This document shows positions 55,301 through 64,000 of a stretch of 64,000 nt of DNA, piece by piece; position 1 is the stretch's first letter; the number at the start of each line of letters is the position of its first letter. The notes under the pieces are model-generated. The model saw nothing but the letters and a program-made list of their open reading frames with translations, ran no database searches and had not been told where the DNA came from. The DNA is taken from positions 61,016,853-61,080,852 of the forward strand of contig NC_054742.1 in NCBI RefSeq assembly GCF_018143015.1. The letters run 5' to 3'. The translations under genes and the position numbers were made by a program. Source of the stretch: Lytechinus variegatus. Taxonomy: Eukaryota > Echinodermata > Echinoidea > Temnopleuroida > Toxopneustidae.

Positions 55301-56269
55301 AATTGCTCTGATGGAAAATATGTGCATTCAGCAAAAAAATAAAATCTAACCTCCAAAACTAAATAAATCCTGATCATTACTTTTACATTATTCTGAACCA
55401 AAAACTCTATTACAATCCTAACTGCATGCCCTCTGAGATATCAAGACCAAAACAAATGTCGTGTCACCCGTTTCACGGCACGATTATGGTCTTGATCGTA
55501 AAGTAATCATGACGGTACAAGATCTTATCAAGAATTGAGGTCAGTAGAGGCAATCCTTCATAGTAAAAGACAAAAAGTGGACATTGCATTTTTTTGTGAT
55601 CAGTTACAAAAGGCCAATTGTAACAATGTGACTGTGGGAACGAGGTACATGTATAAGGAGCTATCGCAGTATATGAAAATATAGTCTCACTACCTTAGAC
55701 TCTGGAATATGTACTACGGAGAAAAGCAAAAGTCTGTTTGCAGACCTTGGGCACTTTTTTAGGGAGCAATAAACGTCCTCTATTAAAGGAAAATACAGCA
55801 GTAAGGGGATTTTGAAAAATTTTAGAATTGCCTTTTCTTTAGTATTGGAGCATATGTAGGTGTTCTACCTCCCCTACATCAAAATGACATTGCATGTATG
55901 CAGGCAACTGAAATCCACACAATGATTTCCATTTTTTGCCATTTAAGTATAAAACAAATAGTTTTATTGTTCAACATTTCAATCAAATATATCTGCTTCT
56001 CTGATGTTTTCCCTCCTTTTCAAACAACTTCAATTTAGATTTCCTACAACTTACCTGTTATTTAGATTGTAAATAGCATCTTCGGCATCGCGATGGTCTT
56101 CGAAAAAAACAAAGGCAAAACCTGGTGGGTTCCTAGCGACCCAGACATTCTTGACAGGCCCATATTTCATGAATTCATCCTCAAGATCCGAGCGGCTGGC
56201 CCCTGATGGCAAGTTTCCCACATACACTTTGCAATCATCAGGGGATTTTCCTCTGCCGTACCTCGACAT
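49332..56269 (-). CDS. SRSF7: SRSF7-like serine/arginine-rich splicing factor (4 coding exons)
   Basis: Coding exons, 5' to 3' on the minus strand: 56055-56269, 53892-54116, 50804-50887, 49332-49347, giving 179 residues. All three junctions are phase 2 with AG|GT donors and CAG acceptors. Residues 14-20 are the RNP2 motif (KVYVGNL) and 50-57 RNP1 (GFAFVFFE) of one RRM. A Gly-rich linker (about 94-106) leads to a CCHC zinc knuckle (C115, C118, H123, C128), then a short RS tail rich in SR dipeptides. RRM plus a single knuckle distinguishes SRSF7/9G8 from SRSF3. Family members bind pre-mRNA and promote splicing and mRNA export in the nucleus. The RS tail (about 45 residues) is shorter than in vertebrate SRSF7. 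Start chosen because MSRYGRG is the family N-terminus. Extra RS exons could have been missed. Confidence 0.92.
50234..50387. mobile_element. MITE in SR-gene intron 3, GGGGAGTGTTTCATGAA ends
   Basis: GGGGAGTGTTTCATGAAAGA at left and TTGATGAAATGCTCCCC at right are inverted with a few mismatches. Interior TTGTCAG and CTGACAA words are also inverted. Confidence 0.6.
50530..50770. repeat. TATTCTGA-type repeat in SR-gene intron 3
   Basis: GGTGTTATTCTGAGATTC, AATTGGTATTCTGAGAAC and TTTATCTCTGTAAGACAT follow the same order as in 14743-15300. It ends 30-40 bases before the RS exon donor. Confidence 0.5.
50804..50887 (-). CDS. SRSF7: SRSF7-like exon: RS domain
   Basis: 84 bases, acceptor TTCTCACTTCAG, donor AGGAG|GTAGGT. 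Encodes [20 protein letters not shown] followed by RTRSRSR. Length divisible by three and phase 2 on both sides, so it can be skipped without a frameshift. Confidence 0.9.
51213..52073. mobile_element. 861-bp TIR element with GGGGTAAGTTGAGCC words, in SR-gene intron 2
   Basis: 22-bp perfect TIRs (left begins TAGGGGAAGGCGGGGTAAGT at 51213; right is its inverse at 52052-52073). TA at both edges suggests a TA duplication. Inside, GGGGTAAGTTGAGCCA or its inverse TGGCTCAACTTGCCCC occurs about eight times, near 51226, 51402, 51422, 51444, 51664, 51688, 52030 and 52050. No transposase. Confidence 0.8.
52215..52229 (-). other. SRSF7: candidate 15-nt microexon in SR-gene intron 2
   Basis: A strong minus-strand acceptor (CATCTTCTCTCTTGCAG) is followed 15 bases later by a consensus-like donor ACAG|GTAGTA. 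Included between exons 2 and 3 it would keep phase and add five residues (S-F-V-Q-Y). It could equally be the start of a longer alternative exon or a decoy. Confidence 0.3.
52230..52830. other. GC-richer non-repeat block in SR-gene intron 2
   Basis: In contrast to the flanking TEs this stretch has balanced composition and no inverted ends. Both strands have short open frames (for example 52292-52552 plus) without a recognised domain. A minus-strand acceptor (TTACCCCTTTCAG) lies at about 52815; an exon starting there in phase 2 would meet TGA within eight codons. It may hold the intronic regulatory or poison-exon sequence typical of SR genes. Confidence 0.35.
52973..53360. mobile_element. TIR element, CTGTACACATGCCTGACCA ends
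   Basis: 21-bp TIRs with one mismatch. Interior AAGGGTATCAAAAACAC links it to the GAGTGGATACC family at 14291 and 28271. In SR-gene intron 2. Confidence 0.75.
53385..53630. repeat. short interspersed repeat ending GGTGGACTTGACCTTTAAA
   Basis: The right end resembles, inverted, the TTTAAAGG(G)-CAAGT-CACCC style of the 11184 family. No matching left end seen. Confidence 0.4.
53768..53795 (-). other. SRSF7: duplicated exon end; candidate poison exon of the SR gene
   Basis: 28 bases between CAAATCACAG and the donor CTTAG|GTGAGA. It is a diverged copy (22 of 28 identical) of the last 28 coding bases of the zinc-knuckle exon, including the following GTGAGAT. Spliced after exon 2 it would read R-L-Q-E-W-stop, a premature termination typical of SR-gene autoregulatory exons. 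If exon 2 instead ended at an internal CCAG|GT, the copy would read in the original frame ([10 protein letters not shown]). Confidence 0.5.
53892..54116 (-). CDS. SRSF7: SRSF7-like exon: end of RRM, Gly-rich linker, zinc knuckle
   Basis: 225 bases from acceptor TTTGTCTGCAG to donor TCAAG|GTGAGA. Reads [20 protein letters not shown], the Gly/Tyr run, then [29 protein letters not shown] is the human SRSF7 counterpart of the first part, which confirms the splice with the previous exon. Confidence 0.92.
54535..55130 (-). mobile_element. probable solo LTR (family undetermined)
   Basis: On the minus strand it runs TGTTATGTGATG to CCATCCCAACA, with short inverted TGTT/AACA tips. In the expected order it has a TATAAAAGGGG box near 54820 and an AATAAA near 54630 about 95 bases before the end. 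No internal coding region adjoins it. A target duplication was not evident, so age appears moderate or old. It lies in SR-gene intron 1, same orientation as the gene. Confidence 0.5.
55131..56054. other. SR-gene intron 1, remainder; nothing further supported
   Basis: AT-rich intronic sequence. A partial GTGACACGACA word (as in 43813-46463), on the minus strand, occurs near 55457. Confidence 0.4.
56055..56269 (-). CDS. SRSF7: SRSF7-like exon with start codon and RRM
   Basis: 215 coding bases. ATG at 56269-56267, donor AACAG|GTAAGT. Encodes residues 1-71 and two bases of codon 72. A likely acceptor (GTTACTACAG) lies 15 bases upstream of the ATG (exon begins at 56284), so at least one non-coding 5' exon is expected farther upstream; I could not identify it. 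Confidence 0.93.
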
Positions 56270-56364
56270 GATTTAATCTGTATTCTGTAGTAACAGAAAT
56301 ATGAATAAATGAAAAATTGGCATAAGCTTATAGACTAATCCCATGAGGCTTGTTACAACTGATA

Positions 56365-56690
56365 ATGTCACAGCAACACATAACGTAACACCAACACATG
56401 TCATAGATTGCGACATTATGCCAAGAGTGTCCAACGCATAATGTCACAGGCAACGCCTTATAGACTACACCCATGAGGCTTGTTACATTATGCCAAGAGT
56501 GTCCAACGCATAATGTCACAGGCAACGCCTTATAGACTAAACCCATGAGGCTTGTTACAACCCATAATGTCGCAGCAACACAATGTCACACCAACGCATA
56601 ATGTCACAGATTGCGACATTATGCCAAGAGCATTATGTGACATTATGCGTCCAACGCATAATGTCACAGGCAAACGTGACATTATGCTGT
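56365..56690. repeat. CGCATAATGTCACA / GACATTATGCG motif cluster upstream of the SR coding start
   Basis: TAATGTC or GACATTA occurs about a dozen times in both orientations within 330 bases, often as CCAACGCATAATGTCACAGG. Bases 56421-56492 are also a 72-bp direct repeat of the following block. It starts within 100 bases of the start codon, in the 5' UTR intron or promoter side. Confidence 0.8.
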
Positions 56691-57087
56691 AGCTTTTCTA
56701 CTACTGCATAAGGGCGATTCCACACTAAAACTTCATTTATCACAAATTAAAACTTCAATTATGAAATATCATAAATTTCAACATGCTTTCAGTAAGTAGT
56801 GTAAAATTTTACCATGATACCTAAATTTTATGAAAATTATGACTATGAAGTCAGATATATATATTTTTTTTGGGGGGGGAACAATAGAATTTTGAATTTT
56901 CATTAATTTTGCTGATTAAATAGTCAAGTACAAACACTACCTGAAACCATTATTGGCAAAGCATGAGAAGATTGAAAATATTGCAGGTCAATGGAATAAT
57001 GTATCATGGATGGTTGGTTCCAAATAATATCTACAACATTTTCATTATCCATAATAGGGGCAGCCCTGATTTTTCCAAACCTATTTT

Positions 57088-57320
57088 GGGCAATGTCCAG
57101 TACGACACATGAAAATGCATAAGTTTTTCCTACACTTTTATTTTTGATGATGCAATCTTACAATATAAGTTTCTCTATTTTTGACCCGTGGGTGATCGAT
57201 TAATCCTATAAGGATCTAATAACTGCCCTTCATTTTCAATAATTGTCCCATTAAAAGTTGTCCCATAAGACACACACTGTGACGTACATGTATGGGACAT
57301 GTCCCATACGACACAAAATA
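57088..57320. repeat. GTCCCATACGACACA motif cluster
   Basis: Variants at 57096 (GTCCAGTACGACACATG), 57259 (GTCCCATAAGACACACA) and 57301 (GTCCCATACGACACAAAA), plus palindromic GGGACATGTCCC at 57294. Confidence 0.5.
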
Positions 57321-58884
57321 TATACTGCATTTCATTTCAGCATTTGGATACAGAAACTATAAACAGTAGGCCTATTTTAATGATAGTGAACATTAGTGGA
57401 CATTACGTGAACTGAATAGGCATTTTTTCATCTCAGAGAATATGAAATAGGCGATTCTAACCATTTTAACTGTCTTCATGTAGGCCTATTCTTTTGCGAA
57501 TCCCTTCAGGTAGACTGGTGATTCCACTTGTCAGAGCTTTTTCATTGGGCATGAAAATCTATATAATTCACCCTAGCATGGGAGATAATAAAAAATAACC
57601 TGAGCCACAAAGAGGTAGGATCTTTACTAAATATACACTCCTTAAATATACAGGCTCTCGAGTCTAAAGTAGAACCAATGTCAAATAGTCAAAAGTTATG
57701 TACCTTGGGCAAATTTATGAAATAAGGTCATGTCCTTGATCTAATAGTAATTAAATGGCCTTTTCATTTCCTATTTGTTTATAAACAAAGCAATATTTAT
57801 TTTTCATGTTTTATAAAATTAATTTTATTCATTTAGTGTGATATTCATATATCATATTTGTAGATTTACGATTTTTCTTTAAATCTTGTTTAACATAATA
57901 GGATGATGCAGTTTGACAACTTCCATGGAGGTGATTGATGATGATAAATAATTGGTGAAGTAGGCCTAATAGAACAGTGACTGGACCACAAAGAGAAATA
58001 CAAACTACAGCAGTTATATGAGTGAGTAAGTTAGTGATTATTTTTTATAATGGAGGTTGTTCACATTTTTTTGGCAACAAATAAACCTGCCTTTGAAAAA
58101 CCCATTTCAATTTTGTTTTTAGATTATAGTTAGTGTCGTTTTTAATTACAGATCAAAATATTCTGTGCAACAAAACATACCAACTTTAATTCTGACTATT
58201 TATATAATATACATATGTTAATTCATATATTCATATTCAAGAAAAATCTCTGACATTTTTTCATAGAGTACATGTAGTTATAATGGAGAGTGGTATGTGA
58301 ACTGCATAGAACATGTTTAAGTGATATGCTTTATAGAAGTACAAGTTTATAATTAGTAGAAGTAAGATTTCCTATGTTATGTGTTGAAGAAACATATATA
58401 TGCATAGTCTCAATTTTCTTTGAAAATTTATGTTTTAAAAATCATGACAGTTTTAATTTAAATTAATTGATTTTCTTTCTCTATTTTTTCAATCTGCAGG
58501 ACTGGTGTAACAGATGTTTTCATTCAAGAAATCCAACAATTCAACATTGAAGACTTAGGGACCACGTGATGAAGATGAAAAAGTTTTTTTTTCTAAGTCC
58601 AATTAAAAAAAAAAGTATCACAACCCAAATTCATGACGTATGAAATTTCTTGCAAAAAGAGAAGCTGTAAACATACAAATAGGAGCGGGGGGGCACAGGG
58701 AAAATGCTGTTTTATGTGAAATTTTTAAAAAGTTGCGAGCGAGCAAAATTTTGACATTTGACATAAAAACATAAATCCAATTTTGTGATAGATTTCGACA
58801 AAATATTCAAAATGATATATTTCACCCTTTGCTTTCCTTTTCTTTTTTTTAGGTCGTGATTTTTTTGGAGGTGGGGGGCAAGAG
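57321..58884. other. no gene seen
   Basis: AT-rich. A plus-strand acceptor-like site (TTTTTTCAATCTGCAG, about 58499) has no exon I can recognise after it. I did not find a first exon for the SR gene here. Confidence 0.4.
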
Positions 58885-59158
58885 CATTGGCGGCGGAAGA
58901 GGGGTCCACCTGAATTTATCCACCTAAATCTAAGAAAGAGACCACAAAAATTTCCAGCAAAAAAAAGGTTGTCAACCACAATTTTAGGGGGGCCATAACA
59001 ATTTTAAGAGGGGGGTCCACCTGAATTTAGGGGGATGCAGGAAAAAATTGACAAGGAAAAAATTGACAAGCAAAAAAAAAAGATTCTCAAAAAATTTAGG
59101 GGGAGTGTCCCCCCACCTCAAATTTAGGGGGACAGGTCCCCCTATCACCCCGCTTATG
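58885..59158. mobile_element. MITE with CATTGGCGGCGGAAG ends, copy 3
   Basis: Left CATTGGCGGCGGAAGAGGGG; right CACCCCGCTTATG. Interior ATTGACAAGCAAAAAAAAAG and AAATTTAGGGGGA words as in copies at 29443 and 37921. Confidence 0.65.
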
Positions 59159-60110
59159 GGCAAGAGTCCTTCAAGCCCCCCCCCCCCATCTGTACGAAAC
59201 TGGTTATATACCCCCACTCACATGAATTATTAAACTTAATGCACAAAGGATTTCCTTCATAAGTATATCATAGAAATGAAAATATTGTTTTTTTTTGTTT
59301 CAAAGGGCACTCGTCATGGTGACCATAAAACAGATCCTTCTCAGGTGAAAGGGGCATAGAACAAGTTCTTTAGGAGCACTTTTCTTGGGTAAAAGGGGGC
59401 AGTGATTCAAGAAAGGCACTAACAAGAAGGCGAGGGGGCACTTTGTATTACATGAAACGGGCCCTCAGATGGAAGGGCACAGAACAAGTTGGTGGGGGGG
59501 GCATTTTTAGGTAAAAAAAATTGCATATAAGGAAGAGCACTAATTGGAAACACCTAAAACAGGTTCTCATCAGGTGAAAGGGACACAGTACACGTTCATG
59601 AGGGGGCATTTTTCTTGCATAAAAAGGCACTTTTCAGTGCTTCAAAAAGTAGGGGGAACTGTGCCCCCCTCCAGCATACAAAAAAAAAACATTTTCTTGT
59701 GGTTCAAAGTATTAACATACGCTTAAGAAAAGGGTAAAGCTGAATCCTCTGATAATGTGATTTTTTTTTCCTGGATAATTAATAAAATTCACTTCTAACC
59801 AGAGAATTCTTTCATGTCTTTCATTTGTGTACATATAGTATTTGTACAGTGCTAAAATGAAAGGGATTTGGAATGGAAAAAAATCAAAATGAAATGGAGA
59901 TCAAGAGAGGGAAAGAGTGATGAGAAGTGGTTTGAAAAGAGATGAGAAAGAAATGGAGGGGCACATATGAAGAGATAATTTAGAGGGGGTGGTAAGAGAG
60001 CTGATATTGTAAGTAGGAACAAAAGGAGTGGAAGAGAAATAAGACTAGATTTATGGACACCAGGAGACAGATAACAATTGGGAAAAGAAGAAAATATTTG
60101 AAGAGTTAAG
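59159..60110. other. repeat-like, no gene
   Basis: Several loosely repeated 60-100 base segments (GGGGGCA...TTTTTCTTG, AGGTGAAAGGG, ACAAGTT) between 59310 and 59660. Purine-rich 59860-60110. Confidence 0.4.
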
Positions 60111-60114
60111 TTGC

Positions 60115-60480
60115 AAAAGGGGCTAGGGCCACTCCAAGAAAATCATGTTTTTTATTCTCCCATATTGCAATATTCTTATGCAAAAATGAATTTTCATGAT
60201 ACCCTATAAATTTAAAATTGGGTATAAAAGAAATCTAACTTATCTTCATATTTTTTAAGATATTATTTTCCAAAAAAATTATGTATGGACCTCACCCCTT
60301 TGCAACTAAACTGAAATGGACCTAACCCCTTTTGAAAAAAAGTGAAATTTTCTTTTTTGGTTCAATTTTTTATAGGAATTTCAACTTTTCTATGGTATCA
60401 TCTTATAGAGCTACTAAAAATCAATTAAGGCATAAAAATCAAATTTGATGAAAAAAGGACCTAACCCCTTTTAAGTCAGT
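60115..60480. repeat. GGACCTAACCCCTTTT motif cluster
   Basis: Forward words near 60287 (GGACCTCACCCCTTTGCAA), 60319 (GGACCTAACCCCTTTTG) and 60457 (GGACCTAACCCCTTTTAAG), plus an inverted-like GCAAAAGGGGCTAGGGCC near 60113. Confidence 0.6.
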
Positions 60481-60594
60481 ACAGAAAGGCGGCACAAAAA
60501 AACTTGAGTGGGAAAATGATTAATTGAAAAAAAAAACAGAGTAAGAAATGCTGGAGAATAAAGGGGACAAAAAACATATTGAACATGATAAACT

Positions 60595-60718
60595 GGGGCC
60601 CTTTTCATCATGAGTTACAAGTATGGTAACTACGAATACCAATCATAATCAAGGTTCCCACCGTTATCACAATAACAGCGATGTTTAAATAGCTGTAATT
60701 CATTGTGAAACGGACGCC
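60595..60718. mobile_element. MITE, GGGGCCCTTTTCAT...GTGAAACGGACGCC
   Basis: GGGCCCTTTTCATCATGAG, TTACAA at left is mirrored by TTGTGAAACGGACGCC, TGTAATT at right. About 124 bp. Confidence 0.5.
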
Positions 60719-61281
60719 AGATGAAGAAAGCAGGCACAGGGATCCATGAATAATTGTTTTGTTTTTTTTTTTTGCTTCTCAAAATTTGTTTGTAACAAAT
60801 AATGATTTTTTTAGTGGTGAAAGTTATTTTTTCAGTATTCATACTCAACCAGTGATAATGAATACCATCATTGTAATAACCATGTTTTCCCATCATCCCC
60901 ACCCCCCCCAATAAAAAAAGAAACAAAAACTTTTGGGTCAGTACAACAGCCCCTAGACAGGAATAACCGTCGTTTCTGGGGATTTATTCAACAATTTCTG
61001 ACATTTTACTACAATCCCCATTTACCGACGGCAATGTGTCAGTACGAGCCTTCATGTGTAATCTGGTCCGACAATTCGGCGGACAGGTTTTGTCCAGATT
61101 TGTTACTTCTTTTAGATTCTAAATGACATTATATTATCTTGGACGAAGGTCCACTATTTTCGTTAGACTCTAATCTTTCTATTGATATCATATACATTTT
61201 ATAATATTTTGAAAATATACGTTACCGATGAGTTATTCCCCGGGTTATTCCTTATTTTTTGACTTTCTGCCGGAGAGGAAA

Positions 61282-61443
61282 ATGGCAGCCGTCAACGAGT
61301 TGTGCTTTTATCAAGGCTTTCCGATTAAATTTTCGATATCTTGGCCAATCAATGCGAGCGACAAGTTCCGAACGCACGCACATCAATATGTCCAAGCGCA
61401 GCGCAAAGCAGCGGCACAAATCGCGATAGGTAGCGACTGGTAA
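61282..61443 (+). CDS. 53-codon open frame inside the TAGAC element
   Basis: ATG in a favourable context (GAAAATGGC); begins MAAVNELCFYQGFPIKF and ends RKAAAQIAIGSDW. No recognisable domain. The copy at 62394-63310 lacks the ATG and is frameshifted near the end, so there is no sign of protein constraint. AAAATGGCAGCC also resembles a YY1 site. Confidence 0.2.
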   Translation: MAAVNELCFYQGFPIKFSISWPINASDKFRTHAHQYVQAQRKAAAQIAIGSDW

Positions 61444-61458
61444 ATACGTCTGTAATGA

Positions 61459-61477
61459 TGACGTCATCCAAGATGGC
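61459..61477. promoter_or_regulatory. CRE palindrome and YY1-like site in the TAGAC element
   Basis: TGACGTCA at 61459-61466, immediately followed by CCAAGATGGC (61468-61477). Both sites persist in the second copy (63021-63038). A minus-strand donor CAAG|GTAAGT follows exon base 61485 and is also kept at 63046. Confidence 0.4.
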
Positions 61478-62393
61478 AACTTACCTTGACCAACGAAAGG
61501 ATCGAAGATGACGATGTTTCGATCATCATTTCAAAAGAATTAGCGGTAACTGAGGTCTAAGGTACGATATTTCTGAATTTGAAACATTTTTTCGTAAATA
61601 TGGATGTGATTTCTTTTTCATAATATTGCATTTCATGTACAAAAAACGATCGGAAAATCGGGTTCCCGCTGTTCGATCTAACGTTACTGCTAAAATACGT
61701 TGTCTGTACGTACGGGCCTCCAAGCTTTTCAGTCTATGTATTGGTGAGTGAGCCAACGCAGTTCAGCGGAACAACCAAAATACAGAGACTGAAGCTTTTG
61801 GTCTACACAGCCCCTGATATTTCCGCAGCCTCTGCCGGCTATTTGGAGTCAAGATTCTTTACATTTGTTAAAACTAAGATTGTTGTATACCTCTTAACAT
61901 GTGAAAATTGAGGATGGCAAAAGCACTAGAGACCTTTTTACCTAATCACGACTTGATCTACTCTTTTCATCTTCCCTTTTAGAATTAGCATAGGCCTATA
62001 AGATGCAATACAATCATTCTTTGTGTTTAAGTGATATCGCTTGTGATATCGATACTTTATAAAGCACAACGTATCGTCTCAGATTTGTGCTTGCTTGATT
62101 CGCTGAATCCTTCGCGTCATGAGCGCGTAACAATATGAATACATTAATGAGTTTGCCAAGTTGACCTTTGTGATGTCATTGCGCTGATGTGCGTATTGTC
62201 TAATACACGTACCAAACCACAGTTGACGAGGGAGAATCGTAAGAAATTAATATTAATGAGGGCTTATTTTAGCTTCTAATCAGTGGATTAAACAAAATGG
62301 CGGTAGCTAAGCTTCGGGGGCCTGGCCTATCCTCAGTATCAGCTGGAGTGGTCGGGCCAGTGTCGGGCCCGGAGTAAAAAGCAAGCGCGAACC

Positions 62394-63310
62394 TAGACAG
62401 GAATAACCGTCGTTTCTGGGATTTATTCAACAATTTCTGACATTTTACTACAATCCCCATTTACCGACGGCAATGTGTCATTACGAGCCTTCATGTGTAA
62501 TCTGGTCCGACAATTCGGCGGACGGTTTTGTCCAGATTTGTTACTTCTTTTAGATTCTAAATGACATTATATTATCTTGGACGAAGGTCCACTATTTTCG
62601 TTAGACTCTAATCTTTCTATTGATATCATATACATTTTATAATATTTTGAAAATATACGTTACCGATGAGTTATTCCCCATTGTTACCGATGAGTTATTC
62701 CCCATTATATTATCTTGGACGAAGGTCCACTATTTTCGTTAGACTCTAATCTTTCTATTGATATCATATACATTTTATAATATTTTGAAAATATACGTTA
62801 CCGATGAGTTATTCCCCGGGTTATTCCTTATTTTTTTACTTTCTACCGTCAACGAGTTGTGCTTTTATCAAGGCTTTCCGATTAAATTTTCGATATCTTG
62901 GCCAATCAATGCGAACGACAAGTTCCGAACGCACGCACATCAATATGTCCAAGCGCAGCGCAAAAGCAGCGGCACAAATCACGATAGGTAGCGACTGGTA
63001 AATACGTCTGTAATGATGATGACGTCATCCAAGATGGCAACTTACCTTGACCAACGAAAGGATCGAAGATGACGATGTTTCGATCATCATTTCAAAAGAA
63101 TTAGCGGTAACTGAGGTCTAAGGTACGATATTTCTGAATTTTAAACATTTTTTCGTAAATATGGATGTGATTTCTTTTTCATAATATGACATTTTATGTA
63201 CAAAAAAACGATCGGAAAATCGGGTTCCCGCTGTTCGATCTAACGTTACTGCTAAAATACGTTGTCTGTACGTACGGGCCTCCAAGCTTTTCAGTCTATG
63301 TATTGGTGAG
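62394..63310. mobile_element. TAGAC element, second copy, right end lost
   Basis: About 95 percent identical to 60954-61748. It contains an internal tandem duplication of roughly 120 bases (ATTATATTATCTTGGACGAA recurs at 62567 and 62705) and stops at GTATTGGTGAG, where the sequence changes to AATCAGGGACAACTC. Confidence 0.75.
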
Positions 63311-63312
63311 AA

Positions 63313-63372
63313 TCAGGGACAACTCAGACCACGGGACATCTCGGACCGCGGGCCGAGTTGTCCCACCCATTA
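63313..63372. repeat. GGGACAACTCGGACC motif cluster
   Basis: GGGACAACTCAGACCACGGG, ACATCTCGGACCGCGGG and inverse CCGAGTTGTCCC within 60 bases. It abuts the broken end of the TAGAC element. Confidence 0.55.
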
Positions 63373-64000
63373 CGAGATTTTTTTCTCACAAATTTGCGTC
63401 TATTTTTCCGTAATTCGAAATTTCTTGTAAAGATTTTCTAGAGATATGGTCTGATGGTAATGTTCTTCACTTCTATTAATTTTTTTTTCGCTGAAATAAA
63501 AAAAAAAGTGTAATTTTAGGCGTTTTTTCGACAGCTCGCGACTCCCATAGTCGCGCGTGTATTAACTGTGTCGGTGCTCGGCTCGGCCCCGCTCAATAAC
63601 TGACTTGATTTTGTGATCATTTCTCCTCAAAGTACCACTTTTATCGCAGAAGATGGACTTTGTTGTATTCCATTACCTCCATTTTCTCATCACAAGGATA
63701 AAATTTGGTGTATTTGCACGATCTTGATCAAGTTTTTCACCTTTTTCTCTCTGGTCGCAAGAAGCGAAGAACCGATGAACGGTCCGCTGCTCTTCATCGT
63801 AATTCTCCGTAGCTCGGCCGCCTAAACTGGCGGGGTGGGATTCAGACCGAATCCACAATGGAAGTGGGCGTGCACAGCAAAGAGCTGAGCTTGACTGAGT
63901 GAGAGAGAGTGAACTCGAGTTTGAAGCTTGGCAGTGTCGTATAGGCTCTGCCTTTTTTTGTAAATATATAAGTTTTTCAATTTTTCTATATTGATTTTCC
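63373..64000. other. CpG-containing region at window end; no gene called
   Basis: GC-richer patches (CGACAGCTCGCGACTCC near 63530, GCTCGGCTCGGCCCCGCTC near 63580, 63800-63850). Short frames on both strands without domains. A promoter of a gene beyond the window is possible. Confidence 0.3.

Larger units (their letters stand above)
60954..61805. mobile_element. TAGAC...GTCTA element, complete copy with 9-bp duplication
   Basis: Starts TAGACAGGAATAACCGTC and ends CTGAAGCTTTTGGTCTA. Flanks are AACAGCCCC (60945-60953) and CACAGCCCC (61806-61814), an 8-of-9 match. The right 80 bases match the right end of 20872-22731; the left end is similar too. 852 bp, CpG-rich in the middle, with the small frame at 61282-61443. 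No transposase seen. Confidence 0.75.

Noticed and set aside
61485-61560. 5' UTR exon of the SRSF7-like gene
   Set aside because: The donor is good and the strand fits, but the sequence lies inside a transposon copy with a 9-bp duplication and is repeated at 63046. Kept only as a possibility under the promoter-like finding.

Overview
This looks like nuclear DNA from an animal, most likely a marine invertebrate deuterostome such as a sea urchin or relative. That placement is an inference. It rests on an intron-bearing SR splicing-factor gene, two eukaryotic-type tRNA-Gln genes, broken exons resembling a CHD6-9 chromatin remodeller, a CR1/jockey-like LINE, and very dense short inverted-repeat DNA elements in AT-rich, homopolymer-rich sequence. 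No species call is possible from this alone.

Layout. 0-12.8 kb: no convincing gene. It holds many short TIR elements (two piggyBac-like with TTAA, one pogo/Tc1-mariner-like with TA), copies of a roughly 0.6-1 kb interspersed repeat, and two diverged inverted arms at 2.75-3.30 and 7.19-7.73 kb. 13.6-17.3 kb, minus strand: exon remnants of a CHD6-9/kismet-type gene with stops and frameshifts, cut up by TEs. 18.7-26.2 kb: nested repeats. A 1.86-kb element with a perfect 9-bp target duplication carries a LINE fragment, and a 2.64-kb element with 12-bp TIRs interrupts a repeat whose uninterrupted copy lies near 39.1 kb. Long CTTT and AT-rich tracts lie here too. 26-39 kb: repeat-dominated, with opposed arrays of a short CGAGCGCGAAGCGCGAG-type word. 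40.1-41.7 kb: two tRNA-Gln(UUG) genes, minus strand, flanking a GAA-rich minisatellite. 43.8-46.5 kb: eight exact copies of a 15-base word. 49.3-56.3 kb, minus strand: the one clearly intact protein gene, an SRSF7-like SR protein in four coding exons (RRM, CCHC zinc knuckle, short RS tail; 179 aa). Its introns hold a duplicated exon end that would act as a poison exon, a possible 15-nt microexon, TIR elements and a probable solo LTR. 56-64 kb: motif-cluster repeats, more short TIR elements and two copies of the 9-bp-TSD family, which carry CpG-rich, promoter-like sequence.

The genes do not form a pathway. The SR gene and tRNAs are ordinary host genes in repeat-rich DNA. The most notable observations are: (1) the tandemly copied 3' end of the zinc-knuckle exon in the SR gene; (2) two precise transposon insertions whose target sites can be read from other repeat copies in this window; (3) a recurring style of repeat in which one 12-16 base word, different in each element, is iterated inside otherwise unrelated sequence. 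All coordinates were read by eye from the sequence. No database comparison was made.
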